DNA of 64,000 nt, from the NCBI RefSeq assembly GCF_000426725.1, contig NZ_KE384561.1:413092-477091 (forward strand), given 5' to 3'. This stretch comes from Sporocytophaga myxococcoides DSM 11118 (lineage in GTDB: Bacteria; Bacteroidota; Bacteroidia; Cytophagales; Cytophagaceae). Positions 46,073 to 55,205 of this stretch are shown piece after piece; positions within the stretch are counted from its first letter, which is position 1; each line of letters opens with the position of its first letter. The translations under genes were made by a program, and so were the position numbers. Under the pieces are notes generated by a model that did not search any database, was not told the DNA's origin, and worked only from the letters and a program-made list of their open reading frames with translations.

Positions 46073-47083
46073 CTATTGATAATACGTATAAGCTTCTTTA
46101 AGCAAATCCCCAACTTGCTTTTTCAATGATTCCGGAGCAATAACTTTAACATCTTTTCCATAGCTTAAAATTCGGGAGACAAGTTCATAATTAGGTACCA
46201 GATTCAGCTTTATAATAAACTCTTGATCGTCTTGTTTAATTATCTCCTGTGAACTATGCAGGTATTGTGTTTTCAGATATTCTGCCTGATTAAGTGAAAA
46301 AGATAAAATAACATCCTCAACAGGTGCTTTTGAATAAGTTATTCCAATAGTATTTTTAAAATAATCCTCTGCACTAAAATCTTTCAACATATTGAATTTC
46401 AAAGGTCCTTCATGAATGCTAATACTAACAATCCTATCAAGACCAAGTGTAATAAGTTCTTGTCTGCTTTCACCAAGGCCAAGCAAATACCAGCGGTTTG
46501 CATACTCCTTTAAAAGATAAGGATGAATAATATGCTTCTTTTCAGTTTTTGAATTAAACTTTTTATAGACAATCTCTACAACTTTTTTATCCTTTATACA
46601 ATCGATTAAAGTTTCCAAATGATCTGCACCTTTGTAGTAAGGAGCCTTTTCAAAATCAACTATAGTATCAGATATATCGAAATTTTTATTTTTCAGGTTA
46701 TTGACCACCTTTACAACTTTATCAACAGCTCCTGCAAATTCATTCAGGATTCCAAAGTTTTTAAATTGCCCTAATACAGCCGTTGCGAATTCAAAGGCTT
46801 TTAAATGGGCCTCATTAAGAGGAATTCTATAAATAGAATAATTTGGTTCTGTATAGTGATACCCATTATGATCTTTACAAAACTCAATAGGAGCTTCAAA
46901 TTTCAACTGTGCATTATAGCGCATATTGTGGATATCATTATCCAGAGTCCTTGCGCTGATTTTAATATCTACTCGTTCATCAATTCTTTGTATTAATTCA
47001 TTTTTAGTCCAATACTTTTTTTTGCCTGAAAGACATTCGTCAATTACCTGATACCTTGAAATCTGATTTTTACTTCCTGCCAT
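46073..47083 (-). CDS. WYL-domain transcriptional regulator
   Basis: 336 residues: N-terminal winged helix (RYQVIDECLSGKKKYWTKNE, then RIDERVDIKISARTLDNDIH), and a WYL domain (VVEIVYKKFNSKTEKKHIIH, YLLKEYANRWYLLGLGESR and TLGLDRIVSISI). The WYL residues here read WYL in NRWYLLG. WYL domains bind nucleic acids or nucleotides and control stress, DNA-damage or defence genes. It is divergent from the second YegP-like gene (102-bp gap) and convergent with the first, so it may regulate both. Confidence 0.93.
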   Translation of the reverse strand: MAGSKNQISRYQVIDECLSGKKKYWTKNELIQRIDERVDIKISARTLDNDIHNMRYNAQLKFEAPIEFCKDHNGYHYTEPNYSIYRIPLNEAHLKAFEFATAVLGQFKNFGILNEFAGAVDKVVKVVNNLKNKNFDISDTIVDFEKAPYYKGADHLETLIDCIKDKKVVEIVYKKFNSKTEKKHIIHPYLLKEYANRWYLLGLGESRQELITLGLDRIVSISIHEGPLKFNMLKDFSAEDYFKNTIGITYSKAPVEDVILSFSLNQAEYLKTQYLHSSQEIIKQDDQEFIIKLNLVPNYELVSRILSYGKDVKVIAPESLKKQVGDLLKEAYTYYQ

Positions 47084-47185
47084 AAATCTTTTATTCTTTT
47101 ATAAAAGTAAAATTAGTTTTTGGGGACGCAAATGATTTGCGTTAGCAAAATATATTTTTGACTTAATCAAAACGCTATAACAGAT

Positions 47186-47521
47186 ATGGAAACCAATCCA
47201 AAATTCCAAATTTATTTAAATTTCTACAGGTTAAAATCTGCGAAAGGAGACATTGTTCTTACAGGCGAAGGTTATGCAACAAGGCTAGAATGTATTAAAA
47301 ATATAGAACATGTTAAAACCAGTGCTTTAAAAAGCTCCAGATATGAAAGGGTAATTTCAAATAACAATGAATATTACTTTATCCTAAGATCTGCCAATGG
47401 TGAACGCATTGGTAAAAGTGAAATGTTTCCCACGCCAAGACTGCGGGAGGAAGGTATTGAAACAGTTTTAAAAATTGCACCTTTAGCTGCAATAGAAGAA
47501 TTTCCAGGACATGAATATTAA
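47186..47521 (+). CDS. YegP-like protein with two DUF1508 repeats (paralogue)
   Basis: 111 residues, two DUF1508 units: YRLKSAKGDIVLTGEGYATR with LECIKNIEHVKTSAL, and YYFILRSANGERIGKSEMFP with LREEGIETVLKIAP. It is a clear paralogue of the 45564 gene (shared RLKSxxGxxxLxGxGY and YYFILRSANGE blocks). Divergently placed from the WYL regulator, sharing a 102-base promoter region. Function unknown. Confidence 0.92.
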   Translation: METNPKFQIYLNFYRLKSAKGDIVLTGEGYATRLECIKNIEHVKTSALKSSRYERVISNNNEYYFILRSANGERIGKSEMFPTPRLREEGIETVLKIAPLAAIEEFPGHEY

Positions 47522-47589
47522 TATTTGAAAGAAAATTTAAAGCACTTTTTTAGTTCTTTTTAGGGTTATTTTTTTAGGGTTATTTTTTG

Positions 47590-47621
47590 AGCTCTTGCAG
47601 GTGTAAGGTCTTGCAAGAGCT
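47590..47621 (+). terminator. Terminator of the second YegP-like gene
   Basis: Stem AGCTCTTGCA / TGCAAGAGCT with 12-base loop, followed by TTATTTATT. It is preceded by a direct repeat TTTTTAGGGTTATT at about 47548-47580. Confidence 0.75.
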
Positions 47622-47638
47622 TATTTATTCAATTCAAA

Positions 47639-47786
47639 TTTCGAGCTTTTAGGGTCTAATTCGGAGCTCTTTAGCTGATAATTCGGAGCTTTTAGCTGAT
47701 AATTCGGAGCTTTTAGCTGATAATTCGGAGCTTTTAGCTGATAATTCGGAGCTTTTAGCTGATAATTCGGAGCTTTTAGCTGATAA
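47639..47786. repeat. 21-bp tandem repeat array, about seven copies
   Basis: Five exact copies of TTCGGAGCTTTTAGCTGATAA occupy 47682-47786. They are preceded by one 22-base copy with an inserted C (47660-47681) and one degenerate copy (47639-47659). The array sits in the 349-base gap between convergent genes and ends directly in the hairpin at 47784-47809, whose arm TAATTCGG is part of the unit. No start codon feeds an open frame through it. Confidence 0.93.
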
Positions 47787-47809
47787 TTCGGGCAAAAATG
47801 CCCGAATTA
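47784..47809. terminator. 11-bp perfect hairpin ending the tandem array
   Basis: TAATTCGGGCA, loop AAAA, TGCCCGAATTA. No T-run on either side. It lies between the repeat array and the end of the minus-strand gene at 47871, and may terminate that gene with help of the array or serve as its origin. Confidence 0.65.
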
Positions 47810-47870
47810 TAAATAGTATACCCCTCCAAGGACCTCATGACCATAAAGGAGTATTAATTTATTAACCTTC

Positions 47871-50153
47871 TTAAATCGGATCTTTTACATAGTTATTGAA
47901 ATATTTACACTCATCTATCACTTCATTGTAAAATTCAGTACCTGCATATTTATCTTTCAATATTCTATAAAACTTGTGTTTTCCTAAACCATTGTCAATA
48001 TCTACATTGCCCTGATACCTGTTGCTTTCTTCACATTTTGCGGCCATATAACAAGCCTGAGCAGCCAGTTCTTTATCCTTTGCCAAACTCATGGCTTTCT
48101 GAAAATATTCCATCGCTTTTGTACAGTCAAAGTTTTGAGCTTTCCCTACCCTCTCTTTTATTGAAGCATAATGAGCCTTAATAGCATCATCATCCGGCTT
48201 TCCTTCATCATTCTTAAGAGTATAAACAACATCTTCAGAATATCCACCATCAGCATAAGACCTGTAATACAATGTTAAGTTGTACGAACTGCCATAATAG
48301 GAAGTATTAAAAAGGCCGTTTCCTATCATGAAATAATAAGAAGCAGCATTCTTCTTATCTGTCAAAGCAAGATTCTCCAATTCCAGCATTCTTTGGGCGA
48401 ACTTCAACTTAGTATATTGTTTATTTTCTGATGAACCACAGTCAATACAATTATTAATTAAAAATTCAAAAGGATCTCCACCTGAAAGGGTTGTATTGTC
48501 TTTACCATTATCCATGAGGTTATAATAATAAACTGCACTTTTAAAGTCAGCTTTTCTTAGTGCCAAAGTTCCTTTAAGCTCATACAAAGAACTAAGCTTA
48601 TAAGGGAACATACCAATTAAGTAAATGTCCATTGGAGATTTATCTTCTTTCTTCCAATAATCAATGAAATTATCAATAAGATTTTCATCAGGATTATCTT
48701 GCAGTGAAATGCCGTAATAAGCACTTTTAGCAAGCTCTGCCTTGATATTTTCATTATTGGATAGGTATTTATTACTTAATCTGACAAGATAATAGTTCTT
48801 AGCCTTTCCAAATTCTTCTGGCAACTGGTCTTTATCTTTCATTGATTCCAGCCAGCTAAATTCATTCAGAAGCATTCCTTCAAAAGCCTGATCTATTGTA
48901 TCTTTTTCCTCTATCTTAATTACAGTATTTACTATTCTGACCTGATTTAAAAGCCTCGTATCATTGGTAACTGAAGAATTTATTTTATTAAGAAAAGATA
49001 CTGCACCTGAATAATCCTTATTTAAAAAATCGAAATATCCAGCAAAGAAATTCCACAAAGCAACATCTCTGACTTTACCTTCGTCAGCACATGAGACAAT
49101 AAAATTTTTAAGGTCCGGATCAGAATAATTTCCAAAACCTGAATTTACATATTCGTTTTCAGCCTTCTTCAGCTCTCTCATCACCAACACTTCCAATTCT
49201 TTGGACTTTGGATTTATGGAATAAATATTAGTAAGATCGTTTAAATTCGAAGACAGGTCCTCAAGCGCATTAAGAAAGTAAAGCATTACTTTTTCATCAT
49301 CATTTTTACATAAAGCTAATGCACCATCAAATCCTTCTCCATTAAATACAATGCTTCTGAATGCTTCAAGTCTCTTTTCATTACATTTAGCAAATACTCT
49401 GGAAAAAAGATAAGTGGCCTCAGAAAGCTGGTCAATTGCTTTGAGAGCACCAGCCTTATGACCCAAAGCTTTATATTTGATTGAACTTTCTGAAGAGAAT
49501 GGAGCTACGTTTTTGTCAAAATAGTTTACAGCCTTTTCATAATAGCCGCTATAATGAGCTAGCCTCGTAAGCTGATAACCGATTCTCATTTTGATAAAAT
49601 CAGAGTGTGCTCCATTGAACATCTTTTCTCCCTGATTAAGCAAATTAGTTGCAAAAGTATTATCATGAGCACACCCTTCCCATTGATCCATTCCTGTTAC
49701 ATAAGGCTGCAGCTCTCTCACATACAAAAGGTAAGGAATAACATCTTTATCTTGTGATGTACTGAAATAACTTAATACTTCAGCTGGAAGATTATTTTTC
49801 TTCTGCTTGAAAACAAAATTTTCAATAGCCTTTAAATCTGATATTTGATAATCGTATACAAGTTTTTTGATATTTTCTTTTGAAATCTTATTTTGGAAAT
49901 AAACTGCCCACTCATTAATATTGGCCGCTTCTCCACTAAAAACAGAATCATCATAAAAATAATAATCGTTATTGAGATTCAGATAAAAAGGCTGATATTC
50001 TCCAGCATCCAGAATCTCCTGATCCACCAGATTATAGAAATTATCGGTTGGATAATATTCCCAGCCACCACAGCCATTTAAAGTTTCCACCGGGTAGATA
50101 GAGCAAATGATACTAATTAAAAGTATCAAATATATCTTCAAAGTCGCTTTCAT
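47871..50153 (-). CDS. Large exported helical-repeat (TPR-like) protein of unknown function
   Basis: 760 residues with signal peptide (KIYLILLISIICSIYPVETL) and a mature start GCGGWEYYPTDNFYNLVDQE. Helical hairpin patterns recur, for example GYYEKAVNYFDKN, DYSGAVSFLNKIN, DFKSAVYYYNLMDNG and CTKAMEYFQKAMSLAKDKEL, as in tetratricopeptide repeats. The protein is probably periplasmic or outer-membrane associated. Its start overlaps the end of the upstream lipoprotein gene by 41 bases in another frame, which implies coupled expression. No known family was recognised. Confidence 0.78.
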   Translation of the reverse strand: MKATLKIYLILLISIICSIYPVETLNGCGGWEYYPTDNFYNLVDQEILDAGEYQPFYLNLNNDYYFYDDSVFSGEAANINEWAVYFQNKISKENIKKLVYDYQISDLKAIENFVFKQKKNNLPAEVLSYFSTSQDKDVIPYLLYVRELQPYVTGMDQWEGCAHDNTFATNLLNQGEKMFNGAHSDFIKMRIGYQLTRLAHYSGYYEKAVNYFDKNVAPFSSESSIKYKALGHKAGALKAIDQLSEATYLFSRVFAKCNEKRLEAFRSIVFNGEGFDGALALCKNDDEKVMLYFLNALEDLSSNLNDLTNIYSINPKSKELEVLVMRELKKAENEYVNSGFGNYSDPDLKNFIVSCADEGKVRDVALWNFFAGYFDFLNKDYSGAVSFLNKINSSVTNDTRLLNQVRIVNTVIKIEEKDTIDQAFEGMLLNEFSWLESMKDKDQLPEEFGKAKNYYLVRLSNKYLSNNENIKAELAKSAYYGISLQDNPDENLIDNFIDYWKKEDKSPMDIYLIGMFPYKLSSLYELKGTLALRKADFKSAVYYYNLMDNGKDNTTLSGGDPFEFLINNCIDCGSSENKQYTKLKFAQRMLELENLALTDKKNAASYYFMIGNGLFNTSYYGSSYNLTLYYRSYADGGYSEDVVYTLKNDEGKPDDDAIKAHYASIKERVGKAQNFDCTKAMEYFQKAMSLAKDKELAAQACYMAAKCEESNRYQGNVDIDNGLGKHKFYRILKDKYAGTEFYNEVIDECKYFNNYVKDPI

Positions 50154-51150
50154 TGTATCTTTTCAAATTCAAATTATTATAATCAAATAATACTACCGAA
50201 ACGGAATCATTTAAATGAGGCTTAACCAGGCTTGCAGCCTCAATAGTTTTTTCAGGTGTCATAATATCAAACTTTATAATGTCTCCTGCTTTCACCAGAA
50301 AGGTTTTCATTTCAATAGACTTTGATGCCTGAAAAACATTTGGTTTTACCTCTGAAAGATTTTTATTATCGACAAGAGATGGTTCAAAATCAGAAATTAA
50401 CTGTATCAATTTTCCTTTTCTATAAACCGCAGCCCAGGAAAAAACCGGAAGCGCTACATCCAATGAAAGAGGATATTTGTCAAATTTTGCTAAGTACTTA
50501 GATGCGTCTCGGATATTATATATTGAGTTATCTTTGTCAGCCTTTGTTACATCACCCATGTTATAAAACATAAGCATCCCCTTGTCAACTGGCGGTACGC
50601 CTGTCTTTTCAAAATACTTCACCTGATGTAATCTGATCGTTGAAGAAACTTTAATACCTTGATGTCCAAAACGTGTTTTGAGATTGTCTAAAAAATCAAA
50701 ATACTTACTCTGAGTTTTCATGCTCCAGTCACAATCGATCTGCACTTCACTAAGCTTTATTGGACTTTCAAAACAATTTAATAACTCAGTTATTTTATGG
50801 TGTACATTGTATGAAAAAGAACTTACTTCATAATTATTAAGATTTTCAAATGTGCGGTTTGTGATAAATATAGTGGGGACAACTTTGAATGAACTATCCA
50901 ATTCTCCTTTAGACTGAATTGTGCCATATGGCATAGGTTCACTAATTGTAGCATTCCAGTCAACATCAAAAAATTTCACATAAATCTTATTAGCATTTAA
51001 AGACTTCAGCAATTTCTGATCACGTTCTTCCAATTGAAATTTACTTTTCCAATAGTAAAAGCCTCTGCTTACTTTTTCATTGTTTTTATTATCACAGGAA
51101 GACAACAGCAATAAAAGAAAGAGCAGCAGTAAATAATTTGATCTATACAT
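50113..51150 (-). CDS. Lipoprotein of unknown function, gene overlapping the TPR-like protein gene
   Basis: About 345 residues from ATG 51150 (MYRSNYLLLLFLLLLLSSCD), chosen because it gives a lipoprotein signal with Cys near residue 19; an in-frame start 24 codons upstream would hide it. The mature part (GFYYWKSKFQLEERDQKLLK, IYVKFFDVDW, EVQIDCDWSMKTQSKYFDFL, YPLSLDVALPVFSW) has alternating strands and helices and resembles a TIM-barrel-like glycosidase-related scaffold; this is a weak impression. The last 41 bases overlap the next gene. Both probably act in the envelope together. Confidence 0.75.
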   Translation of the reverse strand: MYRSNYLLLLFLLLLLSSCDNKNNEKVSRGFYYWKSKFQLEERDQKLLKSLNANKIYVKFFDVDWNATISEPMPYGTIQSKGELDSSFKVVPTIFITNRTFENLNNYEVSSFSYNVHHKITELLNCFESPIKLSEVQIDCDWSMKTQSKYFDFLDNLKTRFGHQGIKVSSTIRLHQVKYFEKTGVPPVDKGMLMFYNMGDVTKADKDNSIYNIRDASKYLAKFDKYPLSLDVALPVFSWAAVYRKGKLIQLISDFEPSLVDNKNLSEVKPNVFQASKSIEMKTFLVKAGDIIKFDIMTPEKTIEAASLVKPHLNDSVSVVLFDYNNLNLKRYNESDFEDIFDTFN

Positions 51151-51393
51151 TATAAAAATATTTTTAAAGAGTATCCATTCATTGAATGAACTTATACATC
51201 CATCCAAATTAATAAAAAACAAACAAATTAAACGTTACAAATCATATAAAATCTCACATTTTAAATTTCATTTCGTTTATTAAAATAAAGAACTTAACCT
51301 GTAAAATTAGAATACGTAAAATTATTCATGACAGACTTTTATCTAGAGCAAGCGGTTTGATCCATCTCATTAACATCAGCGTCAATAAGTCCT

Positions 51394-51966
51394 TTATGAA
51401 TGTCTAAGATCTGATCTTATTCTGCTTAATGTAACTTGATTAATACCTAAATACGAAGCTATATAACCAAGCTGAACTCTTTCTGTAATTCGTGGATGCT
51501 GTTCCAGAAGGGATTCGTACTTTTCTCTTGCACTCTGAAACTGCTGAGATAAAAATCTTTTTTCTGCTTTTAAAAATTCTTCTTCGGCCATTTTTCTACC
51601 CCAATTAGCTAATTCTATATTCTCTTTATACAAATCCTGAAGGTAGTTATGATCCATCTCATATAATTGAGAATCTTCCAGTAGTTCAATGGTTTCATAA
51701 CCTGGCTTGTTCTCAATATAACTATGAAGTGTCATTACCATCTCTCCTTCAAACCCAAACCAGAATGTTATTTCCTTATCTTCTTTATAATGAAATGCTC
51801 TCACTGCTCCTTTTTCCAAAAAATAAATCTTGCTGCTTATCTCTCCTTCTTTAAATAAAACAGAATCTTTAGATAAAGAAATCTTCTTCATTCCTGCCCT
51901 GAGCAACTCTACAGTCCTGTGGGACAAAGGAAATAAATGATTTATCTTCTTAAGTATATTTTCCAC
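51394..51966 (-). CDS. Crp/Fnr-family transcriptional regulator
   Basis: 190 residues from a GTG start. Cyclic-nucleotide-binding-like domain (SLSKDSVLFKEGEISSKIYF, LEKGAVRAFHY, EITFWFGFEGEMVMTLHSYI) and a C-terminal helix-turn-helix (RVQLGYIASYLGINQVTLSR). It is of the short Bacteroidota type like the one at the window start. It is divergent from the branching-enzyme-like gene, with 213 bases between them, so control of that gene is possible. Confidence 0.92.
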   Translation of the reverse strand: MENILKKINHLFPLSHRTVELLRAGMKKISLSKDSVLFKEGEISSKIYFLEKGAVRAFHYKEDKEITFWFGFEGEMVMTLHSYIENKPGYETIELLEDSQLYEMDHNYLQDLYKENIELANWGRKMAEEEFLKAEKRFLSQQFQSAREKYESLLEQHPRITERVQLGYIASYLGINQVTLSRIRSDLRHS

Positions 51967-52179
51967 ATCTTAATATTTCAGCATCAAATATAACCAAACG
52001 CAATAACAGGTCTATTTGAGGTCTACAAAATGTATGAATAAATAATTATCTAACATTTTACATTATCCATCAAAACACAAAATACACTCATTAACAAGTG
52101 CTTGACATTAAGTATTAACAATATTTTCAATACCTCTGTTATTCTTTTCAGACCCTAAATATTTTTTAAAAAATAACCT

Positions 52180-54018
52180 ATGTCAAAAGAGACTATAAAA
52201 ACTACCCACTATGCAATGGGGGCAAATCCTTGTGAAAATGGAATTTCTTTTTGTGTATGGGCACCAAATGCAGAGAAGGTTTTTGTTACCGGTACATTTA
52301 ACGATTTTTCACCTGATAAAAATCCAATGGAAAGTGACGGAGCTGGCAATTGGTTTGTGGAAATACCAGAAGCAAAATTCGGAGATCAGTATAAATACAG
52401 GATTATCAATGGAGACAAGGAGCTTATTAAAAATGATCCTTATGCAAAAGAATTAACCAATTCTGCTGGTAATTCTATCATTGTAGATCCACACTATGAC
52501 TGGGAAAACGACAGTTTCAAACTGGAAGCCTGGAACAAGCTCGTCATATATGAAATGCACGTCGGAACCTTTAATACTATAGCCGACGGAACACCTGGCG
52601 ATTTTAAAAGTGTTATAGAGAAGCTGCCTTATCTCAAAGAACTTGGAATAAATGTTATTCAGATAATGCCTCCACTTGAATTTCCGGGAAGTTTCTCTTG
52701 GGGCTACAATCCATCCTATCCTTATGCTATAGAAAGTGATTATGGTGGAGCTAAAGGTTTTAAAGATCTTGTGAAGGAAGCGCACAAACATGACATCGGA
52801 GTTATTCTGGATGTTGTTTATAATCATTTCGGCCCCGGAGATCTTGATCTATGGCAATTTGACGGATGGAGTGAAAATGAAGGTGGAGGCATTTACTTTT
52901 ATAATGACTGGAAATCTAAAACTCCATGGGGCAATACCCGTCCGGATTTCGGAAGAGGTGAGGTACGAACATTTCTCAAGGACAATGCGCTGATGTGGAT
53001 TAATGAGTATCATGTCGATGGACTGAGATTCGACTCGGTTTTATATATGAGAAATGTGGAAGGCGAAGTAAACAATCCTGCTACCGACATTCCTGAAGCC
53101 TGGAGCATACTACAGTGGATAAATGAAGAAGTAAAAAAAGCCAAACCTGAAGCACTTACTATTGCTGAAGATCTTACAGGAAATGAATGGGTAACCAAAG
53201 ATACTTCAGTAGGTGGAGCTGGATTTGACACACAATGGGATATGAACTTTGTCCATCCGGTGCGGGATGCAATCATTACGATGGAAGACAATTCAAGAGA
53301 TATGTCTGCCATATGCAATGCAATCAATAAATACTATAACGGAGATCACATGCATCGTGTAATTTATACTGAATCCCACGATGAAGTAGCCAATGGTAAG
53401 GCCAGAGTTCCGGAAGAAATATGGCCAGGGAAAGTGGGCAGCTGGTTTTCTAAAAAAAGATCTACCCTGGGGGCCGGACTTGTATTTACATCTCCCGGTA
53501 TTCCGATGATTTTTCAAGGACAGGAATTTCTTGAGGATAGATGGTTTGAGGATACAAAGCCTTTAAGCTGGTGCAGGGCTGACAAATTTGATGGTATAGT
53601 GCACATGTATCGGGAAATGATTGCACTAAGAAGAAACCTTCATGGCACAACAGCAGGATTATCCGGTTCCTTTGTACAAATCTTTCATGTAAACAATGAA
53701 GATAAAATACTGGCCATGCACAGATGGGATAAAGGTGGTCCTAAAGATAGCGTCATTATAATTTTCAATTTCGCTAATAAAGCGCATAATGGCTATTCAA
53801 TTGGTCTTCCTTGCAATGGCATTTGGAAAGCCAGATTTAACAGTGATTGGGAAGGATTTGATGAAAAATTCACTAATCATTCAAGTTTTGATACTGAAGC
53901 ACAAGAAGGAGAGAAAGATGGACAAGCTTTTAACGGTTTGATTAACATTGGTCCTTACAGCTTCCTTGTTTATTCGCAGGACGAAATATCGCTTCCTCAG
54001 TATGAGGTTAATCTTTGA
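52180..54018 (+). CDS. GH13 alpha-glucan branching-enzyme-like protein with CBM48
   Basis: 612 residues: N-terminal CBM48 (FCVWAPNAEKVFVTGTFNDF, residues about 24-43), then a GH13 (beta/alpha)8 domain with DVVYNHFGPG, GLRFDSV (nucleophile Asp285), TIAEDLTG (acid/base Glu330) and ESHDEVANG (Asp401), and a C-terminal beta domain. The ESHDE form of region IV points to the GlgB branching-enzyme group rather than a plain amylase, though related trehalohydrolases share the CBM48 layout. Cytosolic: no signal peptide. It stands alone, with no other glycogen gene nearby. Confidence 0.88.
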   Translation: MSKETIKTTHYAMGANPCENGISFCVWAPNAEKVFVTGTFNDFSPDKNPMESDGAGNWFVEIPEAKFGDQYKYRIINGDKELIKNDPYAKELTNSAGNSIIVDPHYDWENDSFKLEAWNKLVIYEMHVGTFNTIADGTPGDFKSVIEKLPYLKELGINVIQIMPPLEFPGSFSWGYNPSYPYAIESDYGGAKGFKDLVKEAHKHDIGVILDVVYNHFGPGDLDLWQFDGWSENEGGGIYFYNDWKSKTPWGNTRPDFGRGEVRTFLKDNALMWINEYHVDGLRFDSVLYMRNVEGEVNNPATDIPEAWSILQWINEEVKKAKPEALTIAEDLTGNEWVTKDTSVGGAGFDTQWDMNFVHPVRDAIITMEDNSRDMSAICNAINKYYNGDHMHRVIYTESHDEVANGKARVPEEIWPGKVGSWFSKKRSTLGAGLVFTSPGIPMIFQGQEFLEDRWFEDTKPLSWCRADKFDGIVHMYREMIALRRNLHGTTAGLSGSFVQIFHVNNEDKILAMHRWDKGGPKDSVIIIFNFANKAHNGYSIGLPCNGIWKARFNSDWEGFDEKFTNHSSFDTEAQEGEKDGQAFNGLINIGPYSFLVYSQDEISLPQYEVNL

Positions 54019-54030
54019 TTAAAATAATAA

Positions 54031-54066
54031 GCATCAGGTAAACTTTAAAAGTGGTTTTCCTGATGC
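54031..54066. terminator. Bidirectional terminator between GH13 and ABC-2 permease genes
   Basis: GCATCAGG and CCTGATGC arms (54031-54038 and 54059-54066) enclose 20 bases that contain further partial pairing (TAAAC/GGTTTT). It lies between convergent stops. Confidence 0.7.
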
Positions 54067-54069
54067 TAT

Positions 54070-55188
54070 TCAACTGGTCTTTTTATAATTCAATATAGCC
54101 CAGCCATTGAGGAAAACGGCAAACACAATTACTGCAATAAACTGAGAAGCCACATCCCTCAGCGTGCTACCTTTGAGAATAACCATACGCATTACTTCTA
54201 TAAAGTATCTTACCGGGTTAAATTTGGTTACAATCTGCGCCCACTGCGGCATGCTTTCTATAGGAGTAAACAATCCTCCCATTAATATAAAGACCATCAT
54301 AAAAAAGAACATGATCAGCATGGCTTGCTGCTGGGTATCAGCAAAGGTAGATATAAGCAATCCAAAGCCGAGAGCCGCGAGAAGATATACTCCTACAAAC
54401 AGGTATAAAAGACCTATATTTCCAGCAGGAACAATCCCATATACCAGTCTTCCGAGAAGCAGTCCGATCGTGAATATTACATTCGCTAGTACCCAGAAAG
54501 GAATCAGCTTTCCAAGTATAAAATAGTGTTTCTTTATTGGGGTAACATTAATTTGTTCTATTGTTCCTACTTCTTTCTCCCGGACGATATTCAGAGCAGT
54601 AAGAAAGCTACCCACCAATGTAACCAACAAAGCCAGAATACCAGGAACAAAAAACAACCGATAGTTCATGTGCACATTGAACCAGTTTGAGGAAGCTATT
54701 TCAATCGTTGGTACCTGACTGAACCTGGAACCCACGGTGAGCTTCATTCGGATTTCATTATTAAAATTGCTTATGATAGTTGAAAGATAAGCTCCTCCGA
54801 GATTTGCTTTAGTACCATTAATAGCATTTACAGCAATAAAAATTTTTTCTTTATTTTCTCGTACCAGATTCCTTTCAAACCCATGAGGAATTTCTAATAT
54901 AAGATCAGCTTTATCAGACTTTATTGATTCATAAGCCTGATCATAAGAAGCATTATAACTCTGTAATCGGAAATAACCGGAACTAGTGATTTGAGATATC
55001 AGCTTTTGAGTATAAGTCGATTTATCATGATCAACAACAGCCAGATTAATCTTCTTCACCTCATAATTAGCCGCCAATGGCATCACTATCAGCTGAACTG
55101 AAGGCATCACAAATATGATAGCCAGAATGGCTTTATCACGGAATATCTGCTTAAATTCTTTTCTTAATAAGAAGATCAATGTTCTCAT
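54070..55188 (-). CDS. ABC-2 type exporter permease (YbhR-like)
   Basis: 372 residues: N-terminal membrane helix in FRDKAILAIIFVMPSVQLIV, a large periplasmic domain (residues about 45-165), then five helices with NIVREKEVGTIEQINVTPIKK, the conserved ABC-2 permease loop, and LMGGLFTPIESMPQWAQIVT near the end. It is the last gene of a five-gene exporter operon and pairs with the permease encoded 17 bases upstream. Confidence 0.93.
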   Translation of the reverse strand: MRTLIFLLRKEFKQIFRDKAILAIIFVMPSVQLIVMPLAANYEVKKINLAVVDHDKSTYTQKLISQITSSGYFRLQSYNASYDQAYESIKSDKADLILEIPHGFERNLVRENKEKIFIAVNAINGTKANLGGAYLSTIISNFNNEIRMKLTVGSRFSQVPTIEIASSNWFNVHMNYRLFFVPGILALLVTLVGSFLTALNIVREKEVGTIEQINVTPIKKHYFILGKLIPFWVLANVIFTIGLLLGRLVYGIVPAGNIGLLYLFVGVYLLAALGFGLLISTFADTQQQAMLIMFFFMMVFILMGGLFTPIESMPQWAQIVTKFNPVRYFIEVMRMVILKGSTLRDVASQFIAVIVFAVFLNGWAILNYKKTS

Positions 55189-55205
55189 AACCGGAATAGC
55201 ATCTT

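Noticed and set aside
47683-47850. Open frame SELLADN repeated through the tandem array
   Set aside because: It has no start codon, the upstream copy is out of frame because of the extra base, and it runs into a hairpin. The 21-base unit length is probably coincidental.
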